From NCBI GenBank assembly GCA_963665395.2, contig OY762251.1:1054001-1118000 (forward strand): DNA of 64,000 bases, written 5' to 3'. The DNA comes from Bin87 sp963665395 (lineage in GTDB: Bacteria; Chloroflexota; Dehalococcoidia; Lucifugimonadales; UBA3495). The translations under genes were made by a program, and so were the position numbers. The first letter of the stretch is position 1, and the number at the start of each line of letters is the position of its first letter. Below are positions 49,410 to 57,201 of the stretch, in pieces. The notes beneath the pieces are model-generated. The model was not told the DNA's origin. It was given only the letters and a program-made list of their open reading frames with translations, and ran no database searches.

Positions 49410-50399
49410 ATGCCAACGGTCAACATATACATTGATGGCTTCAACTTGTATTACGGAGCGCTGCGGAATCGTTGGCCGCAGTACAAGTGGCTGGACTTGC
49501 AGGGGTTCTGTGAACGCCTGCTGCCTGGACGCGAGGTTAAGCGCATCCGCTATTTCACGGCGCAGGTTAGAAGCACGCCCCAAAATCCGGGAGCGGCCAA
49601 CCGGCAACGGATTTACCTGCGGGCGCTGGCAACGTTGCCCAAGGCAGAAATCCGCTATGGATACTTCTCGACCCACGATGTCCGGCTCCCTCACGCGTAC
49701 CCACTTTCCGGGGGCGGAATGTCAGAAGCAGGATTTCCCGGATTTGACGGATTATCGGGATTGAGATCATCCGACGGCAGCGTCGCACCCAATCCGGTAC
49801 ATCCTATAAATCTGGTAAATCTTGCTTCTGACAAGCTACCAAAATGGCTCACGCGTACCCAGTTTGGCATCGCGAGGAGCGAAGTCCGCCGCTGGCGGAT
49901 GGCGATCTCGTTCCAAGAGCGACGTTCGTTACCGCGACGAGATTGCCGCGCTGCGCTCGCAATGACAGTTTGGGGAAGATTGCCGCGCTGCGCTCGCAAT
50001 GACAGTTTGGGGAAAGTGGGTACGCGTGAGGTCCGGCTACCCCTGGCAAATCCGCCGCAAAATGGGCCGGCGACGGCTCTGGTCCGGCGGACGGAAGAGA
50101 AAGGCTCGGACGCAAACCTGGCCGCTTACTTATTGCTGGACTGTTGCCAGAAAGATTGCGACGAGGTGGTGGTAATCTCCAATGGCTCGGATTTTGCTGA
50201 ACCGATCCGACTGGCGCGGGACGTCTTGCAAATGAGTATCGGCATTATCAACCCGTCGCAGCGCAACCGCAGCGTACAACTGTGGCAGGCAGCGTTATGG
50301 TCATACCCAACCATCAACGAGCGCGTCTTCCGGAACAGTCAGTTGCCGCGCCGGCTGACGGATGCAAACGGTACATTCTCCAAGCCGCCAACATGGTAG
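49410..50399 (+). CDS. NYN-domain RNase-like protein interrupted by an in-frame F1 element
   Basis: NYN-domain proteins are PIN-like nucleases. The first part is typical: NIYIDGFNLYYGALRN (first catalytic Asp at residue 8), then RIRYFTAQVR. The second part resumes with NGPATALVRRTEEKGSDANL, where the next acids lie, and VVVISNGSDFAEPIRLA. Between them, 117 residues (from HAYPLSGGGMSEAG to DSLGKVGTREVRLP) are encoded by an F1-AB element plus its target duplication; VRLP is present on both sides. The frame stays open throughout, giving 329 residues instead of about 212. The insertion is in a predicted surface loop, so the product may still fold. Confidence 0.85.
   Translation: MPTVNIYIDGFNLYYGALRNRWPQYKWLDLQGFCERLLPGREVKRIRYFTAQVRSTPQNPGAANRQRIYLRALATLPKAEIRYGYFSTHDVRLPHAYPLSGGGMSEAGFPGFDGLSGLRSSDGSVAPNPVHPINLVNLASDKLPKWLTRTQFGIARSEVRRWRMAISFQERRSLPRRDCRAALAMTVWGRLPRCARNDSLGKVGTREVRLPLANPPQNGPATALVRRTEEKGSDANLAAYLLLDCCQKDCDEVVVISNGSDFAEPIRLARDVLQMSIGIINPSQRNRSVQLWQAALWSYPTINERVFRNSQLPRRLTDANGTFSKPPTW
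49690..50030. repeat. F1-AB composite element within the NYN gene
   Basis: A 341-bp copy with a 10-bp duplication, GTCCGGCTCC at 49680-49689 and GTCCGGCTAC at 50031-50040 (9 of 10 match). Element plus duplication is 351 bp, exactly 117 codons. Confidence 0.9.
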
Positions 50400-50467
50400 T
50401 CGAAAGTTCGGCGCCCCTGGTCTGGCTTTACCCTCACGCTCCGGCGGCGGGCTGACGGGCGGGCCGG

Positions 50468-50989
50468 CTACACCACCCGCGCGCCCAGGATTTTGCCGAT
50501 GTGGTCCAGCGCCCAGCGGTGGGCGTCGGCATCGAAGGAGGCTACGCAGTCGGTGGGCACCTCCACCGCGTAGTCCCGGTTGCGGGCGTCGGAGGCGGTG
50601 TGCATCACGCAGATGTCGGTGCAGACGCCGCAGACGATTACCTTGTTGGGATTGAGGGCCGCCAGACGCTCCGCCAGGTCGGTGTTGAAGAAGCCGCTGT
50701 AGCGGTTCTTGGGGATCACGTTGGCGTCGGTCACCCACTCCGAAAGTTCCGGTATGACCTCCGGCTCCGCGGTGCCGATGACGCAATGCACCGGGAACAT
50801 CTGAAACTCCAGGTCGTCGGGCAGGTGGTGGTCGGATACGAAAAGGACCGCGGAACCGGCGCCGGCTTCCCGTTGCAGCAACTCCCGCACCGGCTCGATG
50901 ATGCGCCGGGCGTCGTCGCCGCAATAGAGGTTGTGGCCGGGCTCCAGGAACCCGCGCACCATATCGACTACGAGGACTACGTTGGGCAT
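50468..50989 (-). CDS. Isochorismatase-family cysteine hydrolase (nicotinamidase-like)
   Basis: A 173-residue enzyme with the catalytic triad of the family: Asp9 in VVLVVDMVRGFLEPGHNL, Lys in VIPKNRYSGFFNTDL, and the nucleophile Cys in VIVCGVCTDICVMHTASDAR near residues 117-136. The cis-peptide region before Cys is normal. Most relatives hydrolyse nicotinamide, isochorismate or similar small amides; nicotinamidase would fit with PncC in the same window, but the metal-site HxH motif of true nicotinamidases is not obvious (SDHHLPDDLEF is the best candidate). It is a single gene with GAGGTGAACCGAA before the ATG. Confidence 0.85.
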   Translation of the reverse strand: MPNVVLVVDMVRGFLEPGHNLYCGDDARRIIEPVRELLQREAGAGSAVLFVSDHHLPDDLEFQMFPVHCVIGTAEPEVIPELSEWVTDANVIPKNRYSGFFNTDLAERLAALNPNKVIVCGVCTDICVMHTASDARNRDYAVEVPTDCVASFDADAHRWALDHIGKILGARVV

Positions 50990-51072
50990 TTCGGTTCACC
51001 TCTGACGACGACGGATAGGCGCAGTTTAGCGTATGGGCGAGGGGAGGCGGTAGGGTGGCAACAGCGGCTGCC

Positions 51073-51165
51073 GGGGCTGTCGCACATGAAATTCCAACCT
51101 CGTCGCTCCGGCGAAAGCCGGAGTCCATCGGTCAAACAGTGAACGAAGCTGAAACATGGCTAACG
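51073..51165. repeat. Left half of a worn F2 element
   Basis: GGGGCTGTCGCACATG is a diverged F2 end; the following CTCCGGCGAAAGCCGGAG hairpin and GGTCAAACAGTGAACGA are the same as in the full copies at 53507 and 61154. The right half is absent. Confidence 0.65.
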
Positions 51166-51242
51166 AGCGGGGCGATAATAGCGCACGGGCCGCAGAACCC
51201 AGTGATATATTGTGTCTGCCACACAAGGACAGGGTTTCCGCC

Positions 51243-51455
51243 ATGACCGACGCCCACTATCACCGGACGTATCTCGCCCGCGCCCTGGCCGACGGCTACG
51301 CGGCAATTGCCGGCGAAGGCCGCAACGAGTGGAATCAGTACTTGACGGCCGCGCCCCGGGATGAACTACGCGCCGCCATCCGCAAGCGCCATCAAACCCT
51401 ACGGGCAGACGGGCGCCGCAGCCCCATCGCCGCCTTCGGCGAGTTTTCCAAGCTG
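51243..51455 (+). pseudogene. hsdM remnant with internal deletion
   Basis: The frame reads MTDAHYHRTYLARALADGYA then AIAGEGRNEW, like the start of the HsdM at 42408. It then jumps to PRDELRAAIRKRHQTLRADG and RRSPIAAFGEFSKL, which in HsdM lie about 190 residues later. The methylase domain is missing. The TGATATATTGTGTCTGCC sequence upstream (51209-51226) resembles the region before the intact hsdM, so this was a second copy of that locus. The frame stays open into the lipoprotein gene that follows. Confidence 0.8.
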
Positions 51456-51485
51456 GCTGGTAAGCGGATTATGACGAGGAGCAAT

Positions 51486-53036
51486 ATGAACCAGACACAT
51501 TCGCCGACGCCACTGCTACGAGTCAAAGCTGTCGCGGTCGCTTTGCTCGTGGTCGTAGCGACCACAGCCTGTATTTTTGGCGGCGAACCGGAGACCGCAG
51601 CGCCGACACCTGACCTGCAAGCAACTATTGACGCTGCGATAGCCAAGGTAGCAGCTGAGCGGCCGGCAAGTGCAGTCAACGATCCCACGAGCGCTTCACC
51701 TGATACCGCAATGCCTGGGCCAACATCGACTATTGCTATAGTCAAGGCAGCAACTGACCGGGTTGTCGGCGCAGTTGACAGTCCCACGCGCACTTTACCC
51801 CCCGCGGCAACGCTTGAGCCAATGCCTACTGCTATATCGACTCCCACACCAGAAAGGCCGGTGGTATTTGACACGTTACCGAACGCTCGCTACCTAGAAT
51901 CGAAAAACCCGCACTACGCAAAAACCATTTTGGAATTGCCATGGATCACAGATGGCATCGATGTAAGCGAAAGAGAAGCCGTCACCCAGTTAATCCAGTT
52001 GGCTGCGTTCAATGAGCGAATATTTCGATTGATAATGTATAGAAGCGAAACACAAGAGCCGCATACTTTGGATTGGATACACGACTCAATTACAGGTGCC
52101 GAAACGGAAGCGTTACAACAGTTGGGCAATATCGCCCACAACGATGCAGCCATTGCTGAGAAGATCATCGTCTTGCCCTGGGTCGGTGATGGCGTTACCG
52201 AGTCGGAGATGGTAGCACTACAACAGTTTGGCGGCATGGTGCATGATAATGCGGCTACTGCTGGGCAGGGCATCGCCTTGTCCTGGGTTGCTGACGACGT
52301 TACAGAAACCGAAATCTCCGCAATCGGCTATATCCCATACCATAGTCCCGCTGCAACGCAACAAACCATCGGGTTGCCCTGGATCGCCGATGGCATTTCT
52401 GAATCTGAGATACCAGCAATACGAAGCATCACTTACCATGACGCGACTACCGTTCAACAAATCATTGCCCTGCCCTGGGTCGCTGACGGCGTTAGCGAAG
52501 TAGAGCGGCTCACCATCATGGGCATCCCTTACCACCTTGAAGATGTTGTCAATGGTGAGAACCATCCTAATCAACGCTACATCAGCGAAAAGCAGTATAT
52601 GCTGACGTTAATCAACCAAGAGCGTACCAAAGCAGGCGTGCCAACGATTACAATGGGGGACAACATATCTGCCCAACTCCACGCCGAAGATATGCTACAC
52701 AATTGCTACCGGGCACATAAGGGATTAGACGGCAGGCAGCCGCTCGAACGATTTCAAGATCACGGTGGCGAGACGCCAAACTTCGGGGGTGAAAACATTA
52801 TCGGGTTTGACGAATGTACCCCCAACACCGGCCCACCTAATGATTTACCAAGAAGTGACGTCGCAGATGCCATGGATGCGTGGATGAACAGCCCTGGACA
52901 CCGTGCTAACTTGCTTACGTTATCGCATTGCAAAGTCAACATAGGCATTGCTTGGAGCGGATATACCTACTCAATGGTCCAGCTTTTTGAAAGCGACGGA
53001 ACATACAGCAACGGTCCTTGTAGCACTAGAGACTAA
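51486..53036 (+). CDS. CAP-domain lipoprotein with six PW-x-DG repeats
   Basis: A 516-residue surface protein. It begins with a lipoprotein signal (LLRVKAVAVALLVVVATTAC, Cys near residue 26), then a Pro/Thr/Ala-rich spacer. Residues 140-355 hold about six repeats of 30-36 residues with the pattern LPW(I/V)xDG(I/V)xExE, for example IIVLPWVGDGVTESEMVAL and IIALPWVADGVSEVERLTI. The C-terminal CAP/SCP domain runs from YMLTLINQERTKAGVPTIT to MVQLFES, with HAEDMLHNC, GGENI and the conserved SPGHRANLL. CAP proteins are secreted with varied roles. I start at the ATG with GAGGAG upstream. It lies between remnants of hsdM and hsdS. Confidence 0.88.
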   Translation: MNQTHSPTPLLRVKAVAVALLVVVATTACIFGGEPETAAPTPDLQATIDAAIAKVAAERPASAVNDPTSASPDTAMPGPTSTIAIVKAATDRVVGAVDSPTRTLPPAATLEPMPTAISTPTPERPVVFDTLPNARYLESKNPHYAKTILELPWITDGIDVSEREAVTQLIQLAAFNERIFRLIMYRSETQEPHTLDWIHDSITGAETEALQQLGNIAHNDAAIAEKIIVLPWVGDGVTESEMVALQQFGGMVHDNAATAGQGIALSWVADDVTETEISAIGYIPYHSPAATQQTIGLPWIADGISESEIPAIRSITYHDATTVQQIIALPWVADGVSEVERLTIMGIPYHLEDVVNGENHPNQRYISEKQYMLTLINQERTKAGVPTITMGDNISAQLHAEDMLHNCYRAHKGLDGRQPLERFQDHGGETPNFGGENIIGFDECTPNTGPPNDLPRSDVADAMDAWMNSPGHRANLLTLSHCKVNIGIAWSGYTYSMVQLFESDGTYSNGPCSTRD

Positions 53037-53040
53037 CCCT

Positions 53041-53111
53041 CGTTGCGCCGCGAGGCGGAAGCCGGCTGGGCTTCGGCAAAGCGGCGGTTTGAGGGGGAGT
53101 TGTTCGAGTGA
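53041..53111 (+). pseudogene. hsdS tail remnant
   Basis: The bases read LRREAEAGWASAKRRFEGELFE and a TGA, matching the HsdS end at 45770-45825 (LRGEAEAGWAAAKGWFEGEL). It starts 5 bases after the CAP gene stop. With the hsdM remnant at 51243 it brackets the CAP gene. Confidence 0.75.
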
Positions 53112-53229
53112 AAAATCGGCTGAGCCATCGACACCCCCGCCTCCGGCGAGTTGGCTTGATGGCAAACGGTGGTGTATCCGTTTGAAATTTGCAGGGTGTC
53201 AACCCTACGAAATCGTGAGATGATGCCGT

Positions 53230-53406
53230 TTAGCGACGCCGTGTGGCGCTAGGATTGAAGCTATCGTCAATCCACCTGACGAACCGGTCCGCGTAGCCAA
53301 TATACGTTTCTCGCGATTTGGGAGTTCCAAGGTTTTCGTTGCACTCCTGAATATACGCATCAAGGAGACGGCGAATTTCCTGCATTGTTTGCCGGTCGGT
53401 TTTCAT
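53230..53406 (-). CDS. Small helical protein, unknown
   Basis: A 58-residue product, MKTDRQTMQEIRRLLDAYIQ followed by ECNENLGTPKSRETYIGYADRF and VRWIDDSFNPSATRRR. The middle resembles the N-terminal SAM-like helices of tyrosine recombinases (SRETYxxYADRFVRWI) but no catalytic domain follows, so it may be a DNA-binding fragment or a genuine small protein. AAGGACAGAGT precedes the ATG. Upstream codons are open to 53439. Confidence 0.55.
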   Translation of the reverse strand: MKTDRQTMQEIRRLLDAYIQECNENLGTPKSRETYIGYADRFVRWIDDSFNPSATRRR

Positions 53407-53467
53407 ACTCTGTCCTTGCGCATTGAGGTTACTGCCCATTTGATGCTGATGCCCAGCATCGTATCTG

Positions 53468-53748
53468 ATGGGATCGTCTGGGGCAACGAAACGGCGGGTT
53501 TGGCACAGGGCTATCGCATATGAAATTACTCACCCGTCACTCCGGCGAAAACCGGAGGCCATTGGTCAAACAGTAAATGAATCTGAAACGTGGCTAACGA
53601 ATTCGGCCACTGGATTCCGGCGCGCCACAGGCGCATCTACGACTTTCGCCGGAATGACGGGCGTTAAACCGGCCATATGCGATAGCCCTGGGGTTTGGCA
53701 GACGCCCAAGCAAACCTGTCCGAAATGCTGCGCTACGCTGACACCTAG
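53468..53748 (+). pseudogene. Phd-type antitoxin remnant interrupted by an F2 element
   Basis: The 5' part reads MGSSGATKRRVW, then an F2 element with its duplication intervenes, then ADAQANLSEMLRYADT and a TAG follow in another frame. KRRVW plus ADAQANLSEML corresponds to KRVWTVADVQANLSEAL at 49190. So the gene was already small or broken and was hit by F2. Confidence 0.6.
53507..53690. repeat. F2 inverted-repeat element (184 bp)
   Basis: Ends CAGGGCTATCGCATATG and perfect reverse complement CATATGCGATAGCCCTG. Inside are two H hairpins, the second with a 22-base loop unit (CGCCACAGGCGCATCTACGA). A perfect 10-bp duplication GGGTTTGGCA lies at 53497-53506 and 53691-53700. It has the same length as the copy at 61154. 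Confidence 0.9.
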
Positions 53749-53763
53749 GGTCTGCCGGATGAG

Positions 53764-54093
53764 CTAATCTGCCCAAACCATGGTGAAAGATTTGAGTTTG
53801 CGGATGCGCAGCAACCGACCGTTGGGGGAGTATTCGCCGATGCCGGTTACGACGGCGAGGCGGATGTCGTTGGCCTGGAACGCGCCGGCCACCTCCAGGT
53901 GCCACTTCGCCGGATACGGGCTGGCGATAAGGTCGCCGTTGTCCAGCAGCAACTCAAATGTGCCGTTCTCGGGTTCGTCATCGGGAGTTGGCGGGTCCAT
54001 TTGAACGGCGCGCACCTGGCCCTGCACTTCCACCGGGCGGAGGTTTTCGGGGTTATGGTCCAGTGCTTCAGCTGAGCCTGATGACAATGACAT
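53764..54093 (-). CDS. X2 protein of PIN cassette, copy 2
   Basis: A 109-residue near-copy of the protein at 46104 with the same blocks: NLRPVEVQGQVRAVQMDPP, FELLLDNGDLIASPYPAKWH and AVVTGIGEYSPNGRLLRIRK. The end KSFTMVWAD is identical. It follows the PIN gene by 15 bases exactly as in copy 1. The differences are mostly substitutions without frame change, which suggests that both copies are kept under selection. Function is unknown; a second antitoxin or a regulator is possible. Confidence 0.72.
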   Translation of the reverse strand: MSLSSGSAEALDHNPENLRPVEVQGQVRAVQMDPPTPDDEPENGTFELLLDNGDLIASPYPAKWHLEVAGAFQANDIRLAVVTGIGEYSPNGRLLRIRKLKSFTMVWAD

Positions 54094-54108
54094 TGCACGT
54101 TTCCTCCC

Positions 54109-54528
54109 TTATCGCAGCAGAATGACGAAGCCGTATTGTTCAAAGTGATGGTCGCTGGTGAGAGCCTCCCGAATGCCGAATCGCTCCATCACCAAAAAGC
54201 TGGCACAGTCGGTGATGCTCCATTCCTTATCATCCGCTATGGCCCGGAACACGCTAAAGGCATCGCTAAATTGTTCTGGGGACTGCGGGATGACAGACAC
54301 TCGGGGGTCTTGCGCAATCCGGTCAATCAAGTCGATGGCGGCGCGGCGCCACCGGGCAGAGCTGCCGCTTCTGGGAGCGAGCACTTCGTTAAGCACTAAC
54401 TGGGTGGTGAATATACGCCCGCTTTCCAACTCAATCAAGGCAGCGTAATCGGCAGCCTGCTGGTGCAGCTCGTCGTCCGGGTCAATTCGAGCAATCCAGT
54501 ATGAGGCATCGCCAAAGTAGTGTTTCAT
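54109..54528 (-). CDS. PIN-domain ribonuclease toxin, copy 2
   Basis: A 139-residue PIN-domain protein closely similar to the one at 46449. The acidic site is complete: MKHYFGDASYWIARIDPDDE (Asp7), LVLNEVLAPR (Glu), WSITDCASFLVM (Asp) and LTSDHHFEQYGF (Asp). Substitutions are scattered (for example IPQSPEQFSDAFSVFRAIAD against IPQSQEQFDEAFNLFRTAAD), so the two toxins could still accept different partners. The start overlaps the X1 stop (ATGA). Confidence 0.85.
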   Translation of the reverse strand: MKHYFGDASYWIARIDPDDELHQQAADYAALIELESGRIFTTQLVLNEVLAPRSGSSARWRRAAIDLIDRIAQDPRVSVIPQSPEQFSDAFSVFRAIADDKEWSITDCASFLVMERFGIREALTSDHHFEQYGFVILLR

Positions 54529-54860
54529 GCGCTTGCTCGCAAATTCATGCGGCGACGGAAAACGGATTGCCAATCGGGCACGTTGGTTACGTTGAAGGAT
54601 TTGAGCTCGCGGAAGCGCTGTAGCTTGCCGTCTGATGAAAATTCGCCGATGCCGGAAACGATGGCGCGGCGCATATCGTTGGATTGGTAGGCGGCCCCAA
54701 CCTCAACGTGCCACTCCGCCGGGTAGGGGCTGACAATGGTAGCGCCGTCTTCCAGCAGCAGTTGGAAGGTTCCGCCGCCGCCCTCGCCCGGCGGGTTCAT
54801 CCGGACGCCGCGCACTTGACCCCTGACTTCGACCGGGCGGCAGTTTTCCGACTGGTTCAT
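54525..54860 (-). CDS. X1 protein (antitoxin candidate) of PIN cassette, copy 2
   Basis: A 111-residue homologue of the protein at 46865, with NCRPVEVRGQVRGVRMNPPG, TFQLLLEDGATIVSPYPAEW and RAIVSGIGEFSSDGKLQRFR. It leads the second cassette and is preceded by CAGGAGCAGCAAC. The cassette has exactly the same total length as copy 1 (1097 bases), without gaps between the genes being changed. Similarity continues about 60 bases upstream, including TTCTATTGTAACAT, which may hold the promoter. Confidence 0.72.
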   Translation of the reverse strand: MNQSENCRPVEVRGQVRGVRMNPPGEGGGGTFQLLLEDGATIVSPYPAEWHVEVGAAYQSNDMRRAIVSGIGEFSSDGKLQRFRELKSFNVTNVPDWQSVFRRRMNLRASA

Positions 54861-54979
54861 GTTGCTGCTCCTGGCAAATTGGCGCCGGCGATTATGGGTT
54901 CTATTGTAACATCAACCGCCGCAAGTTCGCCGGCAACAGCAACTACCAGGACTGCATTGGGCATTGCAAATCCGCCCGC

Positions 54980-55504
54980 TCATGGCGAGCTTGTCGAACC
55001 AGCTCGCTGCTCGGGGTCAAAGGGTCGGCCGTCCACCAGGACACGCTTGATTACGGCCCGGCCTTCCGCGCTGAGCGATACCACCACCTTTACGTCCTGC
55101 GCGTCTTCGACAATATGCCCCGTGCCCTCTGGCACGAAGAACGTGCCGATGCCGAAGTCCAGACGGCGCCGGTCATTCACATTACCATGGATGAAGACCG
55201 TACCGGGTTCCGGGGGCTGCATGGTATGTCGGTCGGCGCACCAAACGTCGCCACACTCCCGCAGCACGACATATACGGCGCTGCCCACGGGTTCATCACG
55301 CAACCATTCCGGTAATTCGGCTATTTCGTAGTCGAGAATGGCGTAGTCGCCCTGCATCAGGGAGCGGGGGTCAACGGGGACGGTTTGCAGCGTAACCTCC
55401 CGGCCCTGGGTCAACGCGATTTGGCGCGCGCCGGCGAAGACCACCAGGCCAATGACCTGGGCGGCAACCACCGCAAACAGCAGAATGGTCAGGCGCCGGC
55501 TCAT
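54980..55504 (-). CDS. GDYXXLXY-domain protein
   Basis: A 174-residue protein with an N-terminal transmembrane helix (LTILLFAVVAAQVIGLVVF) and the name-giving motif MQGDYAILDYEIA near residues 50-62. The rest is beta-rich and probably lies outside the membrane (FIHGNVNDRRRLDFGIGTFF). This family is regularly encoded together with DUF2157 membrane proteins, and here its ATG overlaps the DUF2157 stop by four bases. The pair is thought to be a membrane complex of unknown role. It is the last gene of the minus-strand unit. Confidence 0.88.
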   Translation of the reverse strand: MSRRLTILLFAVVAAQVIGLVVFAGARQIALTQGREVTLQTVPVDPRSLMQGDYAILDYEIAELPEWLRDEPVGSAVYVVLRECGDVWCADRHTMQPPEPGTVFIHGNVNDRRRLDFGIGTFFVPEGTGHIVEDAQDVKVVVSLSAEGRAVIKRVLVDGRPFDPEQRAGSTSSP

Positions 55505-56775
55505 GACGCGGCCCCGGCTTCCCGCATACGGCGCACCAGACGCCGGCGCAACAACTCCAGCCCGAACCCGCCGGCCAGCAGGATAACGCCGGCGACGATG
55601 AATGCCACCGACTGCCCCAGCAAATCGAACCCGAACTCAAAGTAGCGGGTGAACAGGGTGATGGCGAAGATGATGACCGCGAGGTTGATGAGATAAGCGC
55701 GGTTCCAGCGATAGCCGGCGGCAATCATCGCCAGCACGCCGGCCAGCATCACCAGGTTGAACACCCACCACAGCCACTCCCCGCCAAACCGCAGGCCGAC
55801 CCACATTGCCGCCGCGACTGCGACCAGTGCCGCCAATGCCGACGCCTCCCAAATGAACAGCGGCGAGCGTCGCTTGCGATCCCGCCATCGGGTAAAGCCC
55901 AGCGCGGCCGCCGCCAATACAACGGCGATGCCCACCACCGCCCAATATTCCACCGACAATACGTCCAATCTCAAATAATCGTCCCAGGACAATTCTTCCC
56001 AAATGGTGTGGTATCCCAGCAGATATACCGGCGCCGCTGCCACCAGCAGGCCAACGATGTCAAAAATCCGAGCAAAGGACCGGGTGTAATCAAAGCGGGA
56101 TTGCAATCTTCCGGCGGCAAACAACAACGCCCCCAATACCAGGTATGCCGGCGCCAGCCATGCCATTTCGTCGTTGAAAACGTCCGGCACCCATTCCTGC
56201 GCCCGAAAAGCCGTCGCCACCAGCAAGATAATCAGGGACAGCCCGAGGACGGATTGAGAACGAATGATATAGGCCAGCGGAATTACCCCCAGGAACCACG
56301 CCGGCATCAGGTTGGGATGGTTGACCGGCACGTGGTAAGTCTGAGCGACGAGGTGTATCGACGCGCCGAAGGCGATGGCGCCGAGCAGGATGATGGCAAT
56401 GCCGATGCGTGGGTAGTCGAATCGGTAGCCGACGAACCACCCGATGACGTAGATGGCCGGGGTGCCCACCACCATCATGGCGAGTTTTGCCAGCTTGGGG
56501 ATGTCCGACCAGTTGGCGGCGATGAACGCGATGATGCCCAGGCCAATCAACGCCGCGCCCATGATGGCGATGACGCTGACGGTGCGGTTGCCGATGGCGC
56601 TGCCGCCGGCGGCGCCCGGCGCGGGCAGTTCGTAGCGCGCCAGGATGGCGGCGGCCTGCTCCTCCGAAATCAGGCCCTCAGCCTGCCATTGGGCGACTTC
56701 GCGCCGCAATCGGCGAGCGAAATCGCGCTCGTCTCCCTCCGGCGAGGGCGGACGGCTGGCATCGGCGGCGGTCAT
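55501..56775 (-). CDS. DUF2157 multi-pass membrane protein
   Basis: A 424-residue protein with a soluble N-terminal helical pair (FARRLRREVAQWQAEGLISE then EQAAAILARYELP), which is the DUF2157 signature, followed by about 10-12 hydrophobic segments from residue 65 on. Examples are VIAIMGAALIGLGIIAFIAA and MMVVGTPAIYVIGWFVGY. No transport or catalytic motif is evident. It is translated together with the GDYXXLXY protein, overlapping by four bases. It follows the aspartic protease gene by 13 bases. Confidence 0.88.
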   Translation of the reverse strand: MTAADASRPPSPEGDERDFARRLRREVAQWQAEGLISEEQAAAILARYELPAPGAAGGSAIGNRTVSVIAIMGAALIGLGIIAFIAANWSDIPKLAKLAMMVVGTPAIYVIGWFVGYRFDYPRIGIAIILLGAIAFGASIHLVAQTYHVPVNHPNLMPAWFLGVIPLAYIIRSQSVLGLSLIILLVATAFRAQEWVPDVFNDEMAWLAPAYLVLGALLFAAGRLQSRFDYTRSFARIFDIVGLLVAAAPVYLLGYHTIWEELSWDDYLRLDVLSVEYWAVVGIAVVLAAAALGFTRWRDRKRRSPLFIWEASALAALVAVAAAMWVGLRFGGEWLWWVFNLVMLAGVLAMIAAGYRWNRAYLINLAVIIFAITLFTRYFEFGFDLLGQSVAFIVAGVILLAGGFGLELLRRRLVRRMREAGAAS

Positions 56776-56788
56776 CAGCGGGCGGCGG

Positions 56789-57175
56789 CTACGGTTCGGA
56801 CGGTGCGGTTATGGACACGGGGCCGTTTTCCCGGACGGCCATGGCGATGTCGCTGTTCCAGAGGAGGGATATGCCGATGAGGGGTTCCCGGTCAAGGCCG
56901 ATTACGATGGCGGGCTTCCTGTTTCCGCACCAGATGACCGTGGCGTCATAAGCCAGCGTTGAGAAAACACGACCGTCCGCTAACGCCATTCTTCTATCTT
57001 CCACTCGCCTCCTTAATCCGAGGCTGCGGATGACGTCTGGAGGCAACGTCATGGATCCGGTGAAGCCAGTGTCGATGACGACTTCTATAGGAACGGAGAT
57101 TCCTCGATTGTTCAGGATGTGTACGGTCAGGCGGGGCTCCAGTGCTTCCGCGCTGACGTATCCGGTCATGGTCAT
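56789..57175 (-). CDS. Clan AA (retropepsin-like) aspartic protease, second copy type
   Basis: A 128-residue protein with EVVIDTGFTGSMTLPPDVIR, which has the canonical DTGF(S/T) aspartic-protease active site. The later MALADGRVFSTLAYDATVIW and REPLIGISLLWNSDIAM match the second half of the fold. It is related to the protease at 13186 and, like it, follows a protein carrying the GKW/GKY...DYEI small domain, here as the C-terminus of the isocitrate-lyase-family protein. I start at the ATG with GGAAGG upstream; an ATG at 57205 overlapping the previous stop is also possible. Confidence 0.82.
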   Translation of the reverse strand: MTMTGYVSAEALEPRLTVHILNNRGISVPIEVVIDTGFTGSMTLPPDVIRSLGLRRRVEDRRMALADGRVFSTLAYDATVIWCGNRKPAIVIGLDREPLIGISLLWNSDIAMAVRENGPVSITAPSEP

Positions 57176-57201
57176 TATGGCGTTCCTTCCGGCGGAATGC
57201 G

